Shown here: positions 42,447-51,195 of the stretch, in pieces | Numbering within the stretch: the first letter of the stretch is position 1 | Layout of the letters: every line of letters begins with the position of its first letter | Source of the DNA: Lactonifactor sp. BIOML-A5 | Lineage (GTDB): Bacteria > Bacillota > Clostridia > Lachnospirales > Lachnospiraceae | DNA: 64,000 bases | Reading direction: 5' to 3' | Assembly (NCBI RefSeq): GCF_009677585.1 | Contig: NZ_WKYV01000001.1 | Span: forward strand, 129,001-193,000 | The notes under the pieces: model-generated | The model's database searches: none | Told to the model about the DNA's origin: nothing | What the model saw: only the letters and a program-made list of their open reading frames with translations | Position numbers and translations under genes: made by a program

Positions 42447-43403
42447 TTATGGATTGACAACGTTTACACTTTCTCCAGCTAAAAATGCTTTCAGATTTTC
42501 CACAGCTATATCCATCAGCCGCTGTCTGCTCTCTTTGGGAGCCCAGGATATATGAGGGGTGATAATACAATTTTTCGCCTTCAGCAGGGGGTTATCCCCT
42601 TGGATCGGTTCCGCAGACACCACGTCAAGCCCTGCCGCATATACTTTGCCTGAATTCAGCGCATCTGCAAGATCCTCTTCCACAATCAGAGGCCCCCTGG
42701 AATTATTAAGAATAATCACGCCGTCCTTCATCTTAGCAATATTTTCTTTATTGATCATTCCCTCAGTTGACGGGAACAGCGGACAGTGGAGTGCAATCAC
42801 ATCTGATTCCTCAAAAAGCTGCTCTCTGGGCACATATTCCGCAAGCTCTTTTCCGCTGGCATTGGGATATTCATCGTTGGCAATGACCCGCATCCCCAAG
42901 GCTTTGGCAATACGTCCGGTAGCCTGTCCGATACGCCCGAATCCAATGATCCCCATGGTCTTGTCTGCCAGTTCAATCAGAGGGTAATCCCAGAAACACC
43001 AGTCCGGATTGCTTTCCCAACGGCCTTCATGGACTGCATCACTGTGATGTGCCACATGATGGCAGATCTCCAGAAGCATAGCAATTGCAAACTGACCTAC
43101 GGCAGCGGTCCCGTAAGTAGGAATATTGCACACAGGGATCCCTCTTTTTCTGCAGGCATCCACATCCACTACGTTATATCCTGTAGCCAGCACTCCGATA
43201 TAGCGGATATGTCCGCACTGATTTAAGGTTTCTTCTGTAATGGGAACCTTATTCAGAATTACAATCTCTGCATCCCCGATGCGGCTTACAATCTCTTCCG
43301 GAGCAGTGCGGTCATATACCGTAACCTCCCCCAGTGCTTCAAACCCTTCCCAGCTCAAATCCCCTGGATTCTCTGTGTAACCATCTAATATAACAATTTT
43401 CAT
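42447..43403 (-). CDS. D-2-hydroxyacid dehydrogenase (HprA-like)
   Basis: NAD(P)-dependent 2-ketoacid/2-hydroxyacid oxidoreductase of 318 residues, glycerate/hydroxypyruvate reductase type. The nucleotide-binding motif is GIIGFGRIGQATG near residue 147; catalytic Arg in LNNSRGPLI near 235, Glu in DVVSAEP and His in TPHISWAPKE near 285. Ribosome binding site GAGGG. It follows the FGGY kinase by 119 bp in the same direction and ends at a terminator, so it may be the last gene of the alcohol dehydrogenase-aldolase-kinase cluster. Confidence 0.9.
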   Translation of the reverse strand: MKIVILDGYTENPGDLSWEGFEALGEVTVYDRTAPEEIVSRIGDAEIVILNKVPITEETLNQCGHIRYIGVLATGYNVVDVDACRKRGIPVCNIPTYGTAAVGQFAIAMLLEICHHVAHHSDAVHEGRWESNPDWCFWDYPLIELADKTMGIIGFGRIGQATGRIAKALGMRVIANDEYPNASGKELAEYVPREQLFEESDVIALHCPLFPSTEGMINKENIAKMKDGVIILNNSRGPLIVEEDLADALNSGKVYAAGLDVVSAEPIQGDNPLLKAKNCIITPHISWAPKESRQRLMDIAVENLKAFLAGESVNVVNP

Positions 43404-43522
43404 ATCTTTCCCTCATTTCCCGGAGAAACAGTCAAAACTTTTTGCCGGTGCTTCCCCGCGTTAAGTTATCCAGTCTTTTCCTTAGAATCAAATATCTCCT
43501 GGCAGCGCTCCCACGGCTTCTG

Positions 43523-45058
43523 CTATATAGTAATTCCCACTCTATATAAGTCCTTTATTTGGGGATATAGTCTCGTATAAACCGTATACTGCTTCTCATA
43601 CACCTCATCATGTTTCCGGCTGCTGATTACTTCCTTGTAAACCTTTTTCTCTACCTTTTCAGAGGCTTCATAGATATTCTGAAACACGCCCGCACCCACA
43701 CCCGCCAGGAGTGCTGCGCCGATGGGAGCCATATCATTTATATCCAAAATCTTTATGTTCCTGCCGGTTATGTCTGCTTTAATCTGAGCCCACACTTCAC
43801 TTTTTGCACCTCCGCCTATGGAAGAGAATTCTGTAATCTTTCTGCCGGTCACCTTCTCTGCAATTTCTGCCATCTGACGCAGGCCGTATCCACAGCCTTC
43901 CATAATAGCCCTGTTCATTTCTTTTCTGGTTGTATGAAGAGAGATTCCGAAAAACACCCCTCTTGCAAAGGGATCCCAGATAGGGCTTCTCTCACCCATC
44001 ATGTAGGGCAGGAAAACAACCCCGTCACATCCGGGATTCGCCCGGGATGCCTCTTCATTCATCATATCAAAAGCCTTTTTAGAGCTTCCTGCTGCTTTTT
44101 CAAGCAGATCCTGGCAAAACTCATCCCGGAACCACTGATAGGAAGCACCAGTATGGGACATAGCACCCTGATAGATCCAGGTTCCCTCCACAACGTGGCA
44201 TCGGTTGATAAAGCTTCTGTCGAATTTAGGCTCGTCCACACAGATAGTGAGCACGTTGGTGGTGCCGACGGATTCACACACATCCCCGCCTTTGGTCACC
44301 CCCGCCGCCAGAGTCGCACAGGGGGTGTCTGCACCTCCAATCACTACAGGCGTTCCCGCGGGAATCCCCAGTTCTATTAACGCGGCCTCATTCAGCCCTC
44401 CCACAACATCGGTGGAACCCATGAGGGGCGGAAGCTTATCCATTGAAATTCCAATCCTGTCGCAGAGGAACCCGGACCATTTCAGGCCCCCGGTCGTCTC
44501 GAAGAGAGCCGTGTAGGAAGCGTTCGAATAATCAATGGCGAATTTTCCGGTCATCTTAAAGGCCATCAAAGTATTCACATGGCCAAAATACTTTGTTTTC
44601 TCATAGATGTCCGCAAGATTCCTTTTGATCCATAACATGGAAGTTCCGGAAATTGCTCCGGCCATAGCTGTATTGCCTGTAATCTCAAACAGTCTGTCCT
44701 CGCCAACGGCTGCCTTTATAATCTCTGCTTCCTCTGTGCTTCTTCTGTCGGAATAAATAATGGGATCCACAAGAATCTTCCCATTTTCACCAATGGCTGC
44801 CAGACCAGGGCACAGACTGGAAATACTGATACCTGCAATCCTGGAGGGCTCAATTTCCTTTTCTTCAAACAGAAGCCGCAGACATTTCAAATAAGACTGC
44901 CACATATCTTCCGTGTCTATCTGTGCATACTCCTGATTTGGTGTAATCATCCGGTAGGGGCTGCTGCTGATCCCCAGCACCTTTGCATTTTCATCTATAA
45001 CAGCTACTTTTATGCTAGTTGTACCCACATCAACCCCGAGCAACAATCTGCCTTCCAT
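43523..45058 (-). CDS. FGGY-family carbohydrate kinase (xylulokinase-like)
   Basis: Phosphorylates a sugar or polyol with ATP; 511 residues. N-terminal GVDVGTTSIKVAVID phosphate-1 motif, middle GGADTPCATLAAGV and ESVGTTNVLTI, and C-terminal SSIGGGAKSEVWAQIKAD (adenosine motif). Relatives include xylulokinase, ribulokinase and AI-2 kinase LsrK; the substrate cannot be read by eye. It follows the aldolase by 78 bp. Together, dehydrogenase, kinase and aldolase would oxidise a polyol, phosphorylate the ketose and cleave it. Confidence 0.88.
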   Translation of the reverse strand: MEGRLLLGVDVGTTSIKVAVIDENAKVLGISSSPYRMITPNQEYAQIDTEDMWQSYLKCLRLLFEEKEIEPSRIAGISISSLCPGLAAIGENGKILVDPIIYSDRRSTEEAEIIKAAVGEDRLFEITGNTAMAGAISGTSMLWIKRNLADIYEKTKYFGHVNTLMAFKMTGKFAIDYSNASYTALFETTGGLKWSGFLCDRIGISMDKLPPLMGSTDVVGGLNEAALIELGIPAGTPVVIGGADTPCATLAAGVTKGGDVCESVGTTNVLTICVDEPKFDRSFINRCHVVEGTWIYQGAMSHTGASYQWFRDEFCQDLLEKAAGSSKKAFDMMNEEASRANPGCDGVVFLPYMMGERSPIWDPFARGVFFGISLHTTRKEMNRAIMEGCGYGLRQMAEIAEKVTGRKITEFSSIGGGAKSEVWAQIKADITGRNIKILDINDMAPIGAALLAGVGAGVFQNIYEASEKVEKKVYKEVISSRKHDEVYEKQYTVYTRLYPQIKDLYRVGITI

Positions 45059-45136
45059 ATATACACCTGCCTATGCTTTCTATCTTACTTTATGGTTTAT
45101 TCTAACTTACCGCAGCCGTGGTATTGTTAGATTTTC

Positions 45137-45973
45137 TTAGAACTGATCGTAGTTTTTGTCATTTTCCAACTGAGCCAGCAGTTCTTTTGCTTCTTTTACA
45201 CTGTATCCTTCATGAATAATGTATCTCAGCGCAATCACAAGGGCTGTGATATCCGGATAATCCCATACGAATCTTCCCATGGTAACTCCACCTACCCCGC
45301 AGTCCATCGCTTCTCTTGTCATATTCAGGTAGTCATCTAAGGTCTTACAAGCATCTCCGCCTTGAATCACGACTCTTGCCGGACAGCAGTCAACTACTTT
45401 TGCCATAGTATCGGGATCTCCCGTGTAAGTTGTTTTAATAATATCAATTCCTAATTCCGCAGCGCTTCTGCAGCAGTATGCAATATTTTCCCAGGCAGTC
45501 TGCTGATCTTTGGGAACAGATTCCCCTTTAGGATAAACATGTCCGATTAAAGGCATTCCTTTTCTCATACATTCTTCAGAAAATCTTCCAATCTCTTCAA
45601 ACTGAACATCCTGGAAGTCCCCCAGTGTCATAGCCCCGATGGAGACAGCATCCGCACCCATGCGGATAGCCTCATCTACAGTGCCGAACGCAATATCTTT
45701 TGTTGGATGCACAGGTGAATAGCTGGAGCATTTTAATAAGATAGAAGTCTCCCCCGCATGTTCCCACATGCAGTGTTCCGCGATCCCCTTTGTCATGGTC
45801 ATAGCATTCGGTCTGCCGGCAACAATTTTATTGATGGTATCCTGAATGGGCTGCAGGCCTTTCATGGGAGCAATACCTCTGGAAATTGCATGGTCTACGG
45901 TGATAGCCATCATCTTATTGCTCTTTGGGTTCACAAGTCTGCTCATTCTTACTGCTTTTCCTAACATTGCCAT
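45137..45973 (-). CDS. Class I aldolase of the DhnA/LsrF type
   Basis: Schiff-base aldolase with TIM-barrel fold, 278 residues. Visible blocks: MMAITVDHAISRGIAP near residue 22, VSIGAMTLGDFQDVQFEEIG, the Schiff-base Lys segment GIDIIKTTYTGDPDTM near 174, VVIQGGDAC and a C-terminal phosphate-binding part GGVTMGRFVWDYPD. This family includes fructose-bisphosphate aldolase class I (archaeal), LsrF and ADH synthase. With an upstream FGGY-type kinase gene partner it most likely cleaves a ketose phosphate. Start with AAGGAG box. Confidence 0.88.
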   Translation of the reverse strand: MAMLGKAVRMSRLVNPKSNKMMAITVDHAISRGIAPMKGLQPIQDTINKIVAGRPNAMTMTKGIAEHCMWEHAGETSILLKCSSYSPVHPTKDIAFGTVDEAIRMGADAVSIGAMTLGDFQDVQFEEIGRFSEECMRKGMPLIGHVYPKGESVPKDQQTAWENIAYCCRSAAELGIDIIKTTYTGDPDTMAKVVDCCPARVVIQGGDACKTLDDYLNMTREAMDCGVGGVTMGRFVWDYPDITALVIALRYIIHEGYSVKEAKELLAQLENDKNYDQF

Positions 45974-46030
45974 AATAATTATTCTCCTTTTTATGTAAAC
46001 TAAATTTTATACATACCGCTGTAATTCTGT

Positions 46031-47068
46031 CTACGGTTCTATGAGTACCTTTAATCCAGAACCGCTTTTGCATACTTCGTATGCATCCTGGAAATCATCT
46101 ATTTTGAAAGTATGTGTCACAATTTCTTTCAAATTAACTTTCTTGTTTTTCACCATATCAGCTGCTTCAAAATAATCTTCTCTCTTGTATGCCGTACTGC
46201 CGTTTACATTAATTTCATTGTAATGGATGGTATTTACCTCAATGGTAGATTCCCCGGTTCCGGCAAATCCGGCAAATAAGTTTACGGTTCCGCCCTTGCG
46301 GCAGAGCTTTAAGGTGGAATTGATGATTGCCGGGACACCGATGGCCATCACGATTACATCCATTCCCAGACTGTCCGTTTCTCTCATTACTATGTCAGCC
46401 AGGTTTTCTTTTGTGGGGTCAATCACCAGATCAGCTCCCAGCTTCTCCGCCTTTTCTCTTCTGGAAGCTATCGGTTCACTTACAATTACTTTCTTAGCTC
46501 CTACAATTTTGGACAGCTGCAGATGCATCAGTCCGATGGGACCTGCCCCCACAATTAATACGGAATCGTTAAATCCTGTTCCTGCATTTTTCAAGCCTCT
46601 GATACAGCAGGAAAGGGGTTCTATCAATGCGCCCTCTTCAAAGGAAACATCTTCAGGAAGCTTCACCACATTACCGCTCTCAATTGCAATGCCAGGAATT
46701 AGTACATATTCCGCAAAGCCTCCGTCGAACTCATATCCGATTGCTTTTCTGTTCATACAGGCATTTTCTCTTCCGGTCAGACAGCTGTGACAGGAATGAC
46801 AGGGGATTACATTTGCAATAGATACCTTTTCTCCTACTTCAAAGCCTTTCACATTCTTGCCAACCTCACAAATCAGACCGCACATTTCATGACCGATGAT
46901 GGAAGGATAACGCACCCCTTTTGTCTTAGTACCTGCCAGTATGCGCATATCCGTTCCGCAGATAGCTGCTTTTTTCATCTGCAGAAGGATATCATTGTCA
47001 CCAATCTCCGGCCTTTCCACTTCCGCAGCTTTAAAATCATTCGGGCCGTTTAGGACAACTGCTCTCAT
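46031..47068 (-). CDS. Zinc-dependent medium-chain alcohol dehydrogenase (polyol/threonine DH type)
   Basis: MDR-family NAD(P) dehydrogenase of 345 residues. Catalytic zinc: CGTDMRI near residue 37 and GHEMCG near 60; structural zinc Cys cluster CHSCHSCLTGRENAC near 93-107; Rossmann motif GAGPIGLMHLQL near 173. The start at 47068 follows AAGGAG; an upstream GTG in the same frame overlaps the box. First structural gene of the cluster after the RpiR regulator and three operator-like sites. Sorbitol/polyol-type substrate is inferred from the aldolase and kinase partners. Confidence 0.9.
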   Translation of the reverse strand: MRAVVLNGPNDFKAAEVERPEIGDNDILLQMKKAAICGTDMRILAGTKTKGVRYPSIIGHEMCGLICEVGKNVKGFEVGEKVSIANVIPCHSCHSCLTGRENACMNRKAIGYEFDGGFAEYVLIPGIAIESGNVVKLPEDVSFEEGALIEPLSCCIRGLKNAGTGFNDSVLIVGAGPIGLMHLQLSKIVGAKKVIVSEPIASRREKAEKLGADLVIDPTKENLADIVMRETDSLGMDVIVMAIGVPAIINSTLKLCRKGGTVNLFAGFAGTGESTIEVNTIHYNEINVNGSTAYKREDYFEAADMVKNKKVNLKEIVTHTFKIDDFQDAYEVCKSGSGLKVLIEP

Positions 47069-47140
47069 TTTAACCACTCCTTTATCTTCCTTATTCTGTT
47101 CTTATTTTCCTAGGTTCCTATGAATGAATCATAGCACTTC

Positions 47141-47280
47141 TGAAAACTTTTTTCAATAGTATTTTTTATTTTTGTAATATTTTTTCAAATACCATTTGAT
47201 TTTTTGTGTAATTTCACAGTTTAGGAATAATTATGGGGGTTTTTTAGGTTTTTATGTATATGCTTGAAACTTTTTTACAA
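47141..47280 (-). promoter_or_regulatory. Control region of the polyol cluster with three RpiR-like operators
   Basis: AT-rich region with three copies of a 17-base 7-3-7 motif (consensus TTGAAAA-N3-TTTTCAA). 47141-47155 is TGAAAA-CTT-TTTTCA, perfect over 6+6; 47172-47188 and 47264-47280 are variants with one full half-site each. The fourth, perfect copy is at 48426, upstream of rpiR. The rest of the gap 47156-47400 holds no gene. Confidence 0.6.
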
Positions 47281-47400
47281 TATATTTGAATTTATTTTTT
47301 CTTATCTATTATTATTTTTGTAGTTTTTTTTCACATTTCTTACCTTTAAGAATTTCCGGGACTCCTTCCCAGAAGCCTCGAAACACAGCTTTCAGATACG

Positions 47401-47478
47401 CAGGAAATAAAAGTAAGAACAGCAGGCAGCAGCACTCCAATGGCTGCAGATACCTGCTGTTCTTACTTCTGTTTCCTG
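47401..47478. repeat. Long imperfect inverted repeat between rpiR and the dehydrogenase
   Basis: Two 26-base arms (47401-47426 and 47453-47478) differ at two positions only, around a 26-base loop that itself contains CAGC/GCTG. No T-run follows on either strand. It could be a processed hairpin after rpiR, a regulatory structure, or a remnant of a small mobile repeat. Confidence 0.6.
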
Positions 47479-47519
47479 TATGTCCGGAATTTGTACCATG
47501 CAATGAACGACCTACTGAC

Positions 47520-48368
47520 CTAAAATTTATTCTGAGAAGTCGCCTCCCTGGTCTCCTGTATAGCTGCATAAGACTTGTCATAGTCAGAAAATGCAATAAT
47601 TGCCACTATCACATCAATCATAGCCAGCTGCGCTATCCTTGTGCTCACAGATTCAGACTTAAACATGGTCTCTTCTGCAGCAGTATACAAAACCACATCT
47701 GCGGTCTTGGATAGGGGTGTCTTCCCCTGACTGACTAAAGCAATAGTACCTGCCCCCTTGCTTTCGGCATTTTTCATGCAGTTCAGGACATTATAATTAC
47801 TGCCCGAGTGGGATATGCAGAAGGCAACATCCCCCTTTTCTAACAAAGAAGAAGCCATCAGCTGCATATCAATGTCTTCATAGACATAAGTACGGATTCC
47901 TATTTTCATAAATTTATGCTGTGCGTCCTTGCCAACAAGCAGACTTCCGCCGCTGCCGAAAAAGACAATCTTATCTGCCTGGCGAATCATATCTGCAACC
48001 TTTTCCAGAGTTCCTCTCTCCAAACCGGCAAGTGTACGGTTCAGTACTGTAATCTCTGAACTGAAGATTTTTTTGCAGATTGTTTCCACATCATCAAACT
48101 GTTCAATACTGGGATTAAAATGTTTTTCCCTGGGGAGCACATCCTTCGCAGCATTTATCTTAAAATCCTGATATCCCTTGTAGCCGATGCTTTTGCAAAA
48201 GCGAACGACAGAAGCATCGCTGACGCCTGCGCTTTCTGCCAGCTCAGTAATATTATAAGTTAAAACTTTATCGTAATGGTTCAGAACATATTCTGCTATT
48301 TTTTTTTCAGTGTTAGTCAACAGCTTTTCTTTTCCCCGAATCTTTTCAATACAACTAATTTCTACCAT
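47520..48368 (-). CDS. MurR/RpiR-family transcriptional regulator
   Basis: A 282-residue regulator: N-terminal HTH_6 domain (LTNTEKKIAEYVLNHYD near residue 16, SAGVSDASVVRFCKSIGYKG near 46) and a C-terminal SIS sugar-phosphate-binding domain (IVFFGSGGSLLVGKDAQHKF near 130, AFCISHSGSNYNVLNCM near 180). It would sense a sugar phosphate of the pathway encoded downstream. Lies 450 bp upstream of the dehydrogenase in the same direction. A perfect 17-base operator-like palindrome precedes it. Confidence 0.9.
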   Translation of the reverse strand: MVEISCIEKIRGKEKLLTNTEKKIAEYVLNHYDKVLTYNITELAESAGVSDASVVRFCKSIGYKGYQDFKINAAKDVLPREKHFNPSIEQFDDVETICKKIFSSEITVLNRTLAGLERGTLEKVADMIRQADKIVFFGSGGSLLVGKDAQHKFMKIGIRTYVYEDIDMQLMASSLLEKGDVAFCISHSGSNYNVLNCMKNAESKGAGTIALVSQGKTPLSKTADVVLYTAAEETMFKSESVSTRIAQLAMIDVIVAIIAFSDYDKSYAAIQETREATSQNKF

Positions 48369-48425
48369 AGCCCAGCCTCCTTAATCTTACACGTTTTCAC
48401 GCTTTATAAGGACAGCATATCATGC

Positions 48426-48442
48426 TTGAAAATATTTTTCAA
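48426..48442. promoter_or_regulatory. RpiR-like operator upstream of rpiR
   Basis: Perfect TTGAAAA-TAT-TTTTCAA, same geometry as three copies near 47141-47280. It lies 58 bp upstream of the rpiR start, in the likely promoter, suggesting autoregulation. Confidence 0.65.
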
Positions 48443-48488
48443 TATCTCTCTCATATTTGTATGATAAAATAATATTTTTTTCATCCCA

Positions 48489-48632
48489 TTAAAATTGGCT
48501 GTATATAAATTCCGGCGCTGTAGACAAGTCTGCATAGAGGAGGTAAGCGTAAAGTATCAGCATACACATCAAAAAAAACAGAACCTCTGCCGCAAACCTT
48601 AACGTTCTGCTATTTTTCAGTTTGTTTTGCAA
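48489..48632 (-). CDS. dltX: DltX, small membrane protein of D-alanylation
   Basis: A 47-residue single-span microprotein at the 3' end of the dlt operon. It begins with a TTG at 48632 (Q-N-K-L-K-N-S-R follows), inside the dltD 3' end, which it overlaps by 23 bp. Basic N-terminus, one membrane helix (FAAEVLFFLMCMLILYAYLL) and a C-terminus ending APEFIYSQF, which matches the FxYxxF tail known to be essential in DltX. No strong ribosome binding site is seen, consistent with translational coupling to dltD. In Bacillus dltX is the first gene; here it is last. Confidence 0.8.
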   Translation of the reverse strand: MQNKLKNSRTLRFAAEVLFFLMCMLILYAYLLYADLSTAPEFIYSQF

Positions 48633-49782
48633 AGTTATAAATGCTTTCACTCACATCAACCCATCCTTTCCATCCCAAATGCATGGTATCTTCAAGAAAA
48701 TATTTTTCATATTCTCTATCCGAATAATCTGCCAGTACTACCTGATACTCTTTTGCAATATCCCTGATGTTCTGATAGTACTCGTTCCTTTTCTCCTTAG
48801 AAAACCCTGTATAATCGTACCACCAGCCATTTACAGGAACATTTACCAGGAGAGGCGTAATTCCATTCTCCCTGCAAACATCCAGGAAGCACCTCAGATC
48901 ATCATATTCCGGAGATTTGCTGTAGCTGCTTTTGGTGCCTGAATTTTCCCTTTTCTTTACCCCCTTTTTTTGGAGTTTGCTGAAATATTTGTCCTTAATA
49001 TTAAACTCATTACCCTTTGTCTCCTCTGCCCCTTCTGCCTCCGCTTCAGCCCTCAGCCTCTCAAAATTAATGGCTGAATTCCCGGACGGCTTACCCTTTC
49101 CGCTGGAAATCCCGTCTGCTTTCATTCCGGCCACAGCTGTCTGCATTGCCTTTTCATCCATAAAACCGGAATACAGGGCACAGTAAAGGTGCTCCGGCAG
49201 GCTGCCCTTCTTTTTTAAGTATATCTTATTGTAGGATTTTACCCTCTCCTGAGTTTTCGGATCCTCTTCCAGAAGTGTAATGGTCCTCTGAGCAATATAA
49301 TCTTTTGTTTTTTGAGAAAGATTTTTGTTTTTCAGCATAGCCACATAGCTGGACTCCGAAAACCGGGACGCATATGCTTTGGAAGGCACTCCCTTTTTTC
49401 GGAACCATTGGGGGGAGAGAATCAGCACTGCCTTTTGGTTCTGAATCGCCGGGGCAATGGCTGACAGGGTAATTGCGTGAGACAGACTTTGATAATATCC
49501 GGCTCCTATCAGCATGGTATGAAACTCCTGACCAGAGAATACCGCTTCCGGATGAAAGGGAGTGCCCTTGCCGTGCTCCAGCTCCGACGATCCGAATACT
49601 ACCATAGTGTTCTCATCTACATTCTCTCGGATCGCCTCCCACGATTTGAATTTTGCTTCACTGGTCCAGGTTCCCACTGCCGAGGGTTCTGCCTCAAGCT
49701 GTGACTTCCCGTACCTATGCATCCCCAAAACAGCCGCTCCAAAAAACACAAGGGCCGTAAAAAATGCGATCACCCGCCTCAT
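48610..49782 (-). CDS. dltD: D-alanyl-lipoteichoic acid biosynthesis protein DltD
   Basis: Extracytoplasmic, N-terminally anchored enzyme of teichoic acid D-alanylation, 390 residues. The uncleaved membrane anchor is VIAFFTALVFFGAAVLGM; the SGNH-like catalytic Ser is in MVVFGSSELEHG near residue 58, and the C-terminal Asp-His in DTMHLGWKGW near 375. The start at 49782 is one base after the dltC stop; an earlier frame start is inside dltC. A low-complexity charged segment (about 220-250) is rich in Glu, Ala and Lys. Confidence 0.92.
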   Translation of the reverse strand: MRRVIAFFTALVFFGAAVLGMHRYGKSQLEAEPSAVGTWTSEAKFKSWEAIRENVDENTMVVFGSSELEHGKGTPFHPEAVFSGQEFHTMLIGAGYYQSLSHAITLSAIAPAIQNQKAVLILSPQWFRKKGVPSKAYASRFSESSYVAMLKNKNLSQKTKDYIAQRTITLLEEDPKTQERVKSYNKIYLKKKGSLPEHLYCALYSGFMDEKAMQTAVAGMKADGISSGKGKPSGNSAINFERLRAEAEAEGAEETKGNEFNIKDKYFSKLQKKGVKKRENSGTKSSYSKSPEYDDLRCFLDVCRENGITPLLVNVPVNGWWYDYTGFSKEKRNEYYQNIRDIAKEYQVVLADYSDREYEKYFLEDTMHLGWKGWVDVSESIYNFAKQTEK

Positions 49783-49783
49783 A

Positions 49784-50014
49784 TCAGCCCCGCTCGGCAA
49801 GCAGCGCCAGAATTTTATTGGCGGTTGCCATCTCTTCTCTTTCTACTTCTGAGGGGGAAATAACAATGCCGAAGGTATCTTCAATATCCACCAGAAGCTC
49901 TGTAAACCCCAGAGAATCCAGCAAACCTGCCTCAAAAAGATCCAGATCCAGATCCTCCCTCACAACCTCATCCTCACAAATTCTTTCTAATATATCTATT
50001 AATTTTTCCTGCAT
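49784..50014 (-). CDS. dltC: D-alanine--poly(phosphoribitol) ligase subunit 2 (carrier protein)
   Basis: D-alanyl carrier protein of 76 residues, acyl-carrier fold. The phosphopantetheine Ser is in GLLDSLGFTELLVDIED (Ser near residue 34). It accepts D-Ala from DltA and presents it to DltB at the membrane. Located between dltB (17-bp gap) and dltD (1-bp gap). Box GGGAGGAA upstream. Confidence 0.93.
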   Translation of the reverse strand: MQEKLIDILERICEDEVVREDLDLDLFEAGLLDSLGFTELLVDIEDTFGIVISPSEVEREEMATANKILALLAERG

Positions 50015-50031
50015 TCTGTGTTCCTCCCTTT

Positions 50032-51195
50032 TTATTGCAGTCCCTGTACCAGTTCCAGGAAACGCCCTGAAAATATAAGGAACCCGAACATTACCAGCTG
50101 AAGAGTAATGATCCAGGATACTCCCTGATACCAGACTGATTTTTTATACTTTTTATAAAATTTAGATTTTTTCTGATATACCTCAGTTGCTGCCAAAAGG
50201 CAGCCGTGGTATAAGCCGTAGCAGAGATAGGACAAGGAAATCCCATGCCACATTCCCATAATGAGCATGTTTACAATGAATCCTGCCGCTGCGCCCTGCA
50301 GGCGGGTGGAAAACCATTTCTTTCTGATGGACTTCATCATAAAGCGGGAGAAGATAAAATCCCTGAACCAGTGGGACAAGGTGATATGCCATCGATCCCA
50401 GAACTCCTTCATATCTCTGCTAATAAATGGTTTATTGAAATTCTCCGGCGTTTTGATTCCGAAAAAATAACTGGTTCCGATTGCCATAAGACTGTATCCC
50501 GCGAAGTCAAAAAACATGTAGAATCCATAGAAGTAAGCATAGGCCGCAACCTCATACCAACCACTTCCGGACACAAAATAGTCTACGCCCTCATGAAGCA
50601 GGGCGGCCAAAACAAATTTATACACCATGCCCAGGAGTATTTTTTCCAACCCTCTGCCCGCCATTTCCAGATATTCTGTCCTGGAAAGCGTACGGTTGTA
50701 ATCTTCCCCGAATCTTCGGCTCCTGTCGATGGGACCGCTGCTGATGGCGGGAAAGAACAGAAGAAAGGAGGTAAACGACAAAACATCAATCTCCTGGATT
50801 ACCCCGTCATAAGTCTCTATAATTATCTGAAGCCCCTTAAAAGTAAGATAAGAGATTCCCAGAAAATTGAACAGATGAAAGGGCAGGATTCCCGAAAGCT
50901 TGCATAAAATCAGCGGCAGCAGAGACAAAAGTATGAAATGGCCATAAATTACAGCATTCCGTCCGTATATTCTTCGCAGTCTCAGATATATCTTTACAAT
51001 ATGCAGCTGCAGAACATAAAACAGAGCCAGGAAAGCCAGCTGTCTCAAATCCCCTCTCAGCACCAGCCAGATGATAAACAGGGAAGACACCGCCGTATAG
51101 ATCCTTAGGCTTCTTTCCCGGATGCCCAGCACAAAGGCCGGAATCAGCAGAATCAGCAGCCAAAGAAAGAAGATAAAATCTGTATAAAAACTCAT
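50032..51195 (-). CDS. dltB: D-alanyl transfer protein DltB (MBOAT)
   Basis: Membrane-bound O-acyltransferase moving D-Ala from the carrier across the membrane; 387 residues with about 11 membrane segments. MBOAT features: FFPAISSGPIDRSRRF near residue 150, the family motif FWDRWHITLSHWFRDFIFSR near 262 and catalytic His in MGMWHGISLSYL near 315. It overlaps the dltA stop by 4 bases. Normal gene order dltA-B-C-D. Confidence 0.93.
   Translation of the reverse strand: MSFYTDFIFFLWLLILLIPAFVLGIRERSLRIYTAVSSLFIIWLVLRGDLRQLAFLALFYVLQLHIVKIYLRLRRIYGRNAVIYGHFILLSLLPLILCKLSGILPFHLFNFLGISYLTFKGLQIIIETYDGVIQEIDVLSFTSFLLFFPAISSGPIDRSRRFGEDYNRTLSRTEYLEMAGRGLEKILLGMVYKFVLAALLHEGVDYFVSGSGWYEVAAYAYFYGFYMFFDFAGYSLMAIGTSYFFGIKTPENFNKPFISRDMKEFWDRWHITLSHWFRDFIFSRFMMKSIRKKWFSTRLQGAAAGFIVNMLIMGMWHGISLSYLCYGLYHGCLLAATEVYQKKSKFYKKYKKSVWYQGVSWIITLQLVMFGFLIFSGRFLELVQGLQ

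Noticed and set aside
47286..47714. 142-codon plus-strand and 94-codon minus-strand frames through the 47401-47478 inverted repeat
   Set aside because: Both frames arise from the inverted repeat and overlap rpiR; they have no ribosome binding site or recognisable domain.
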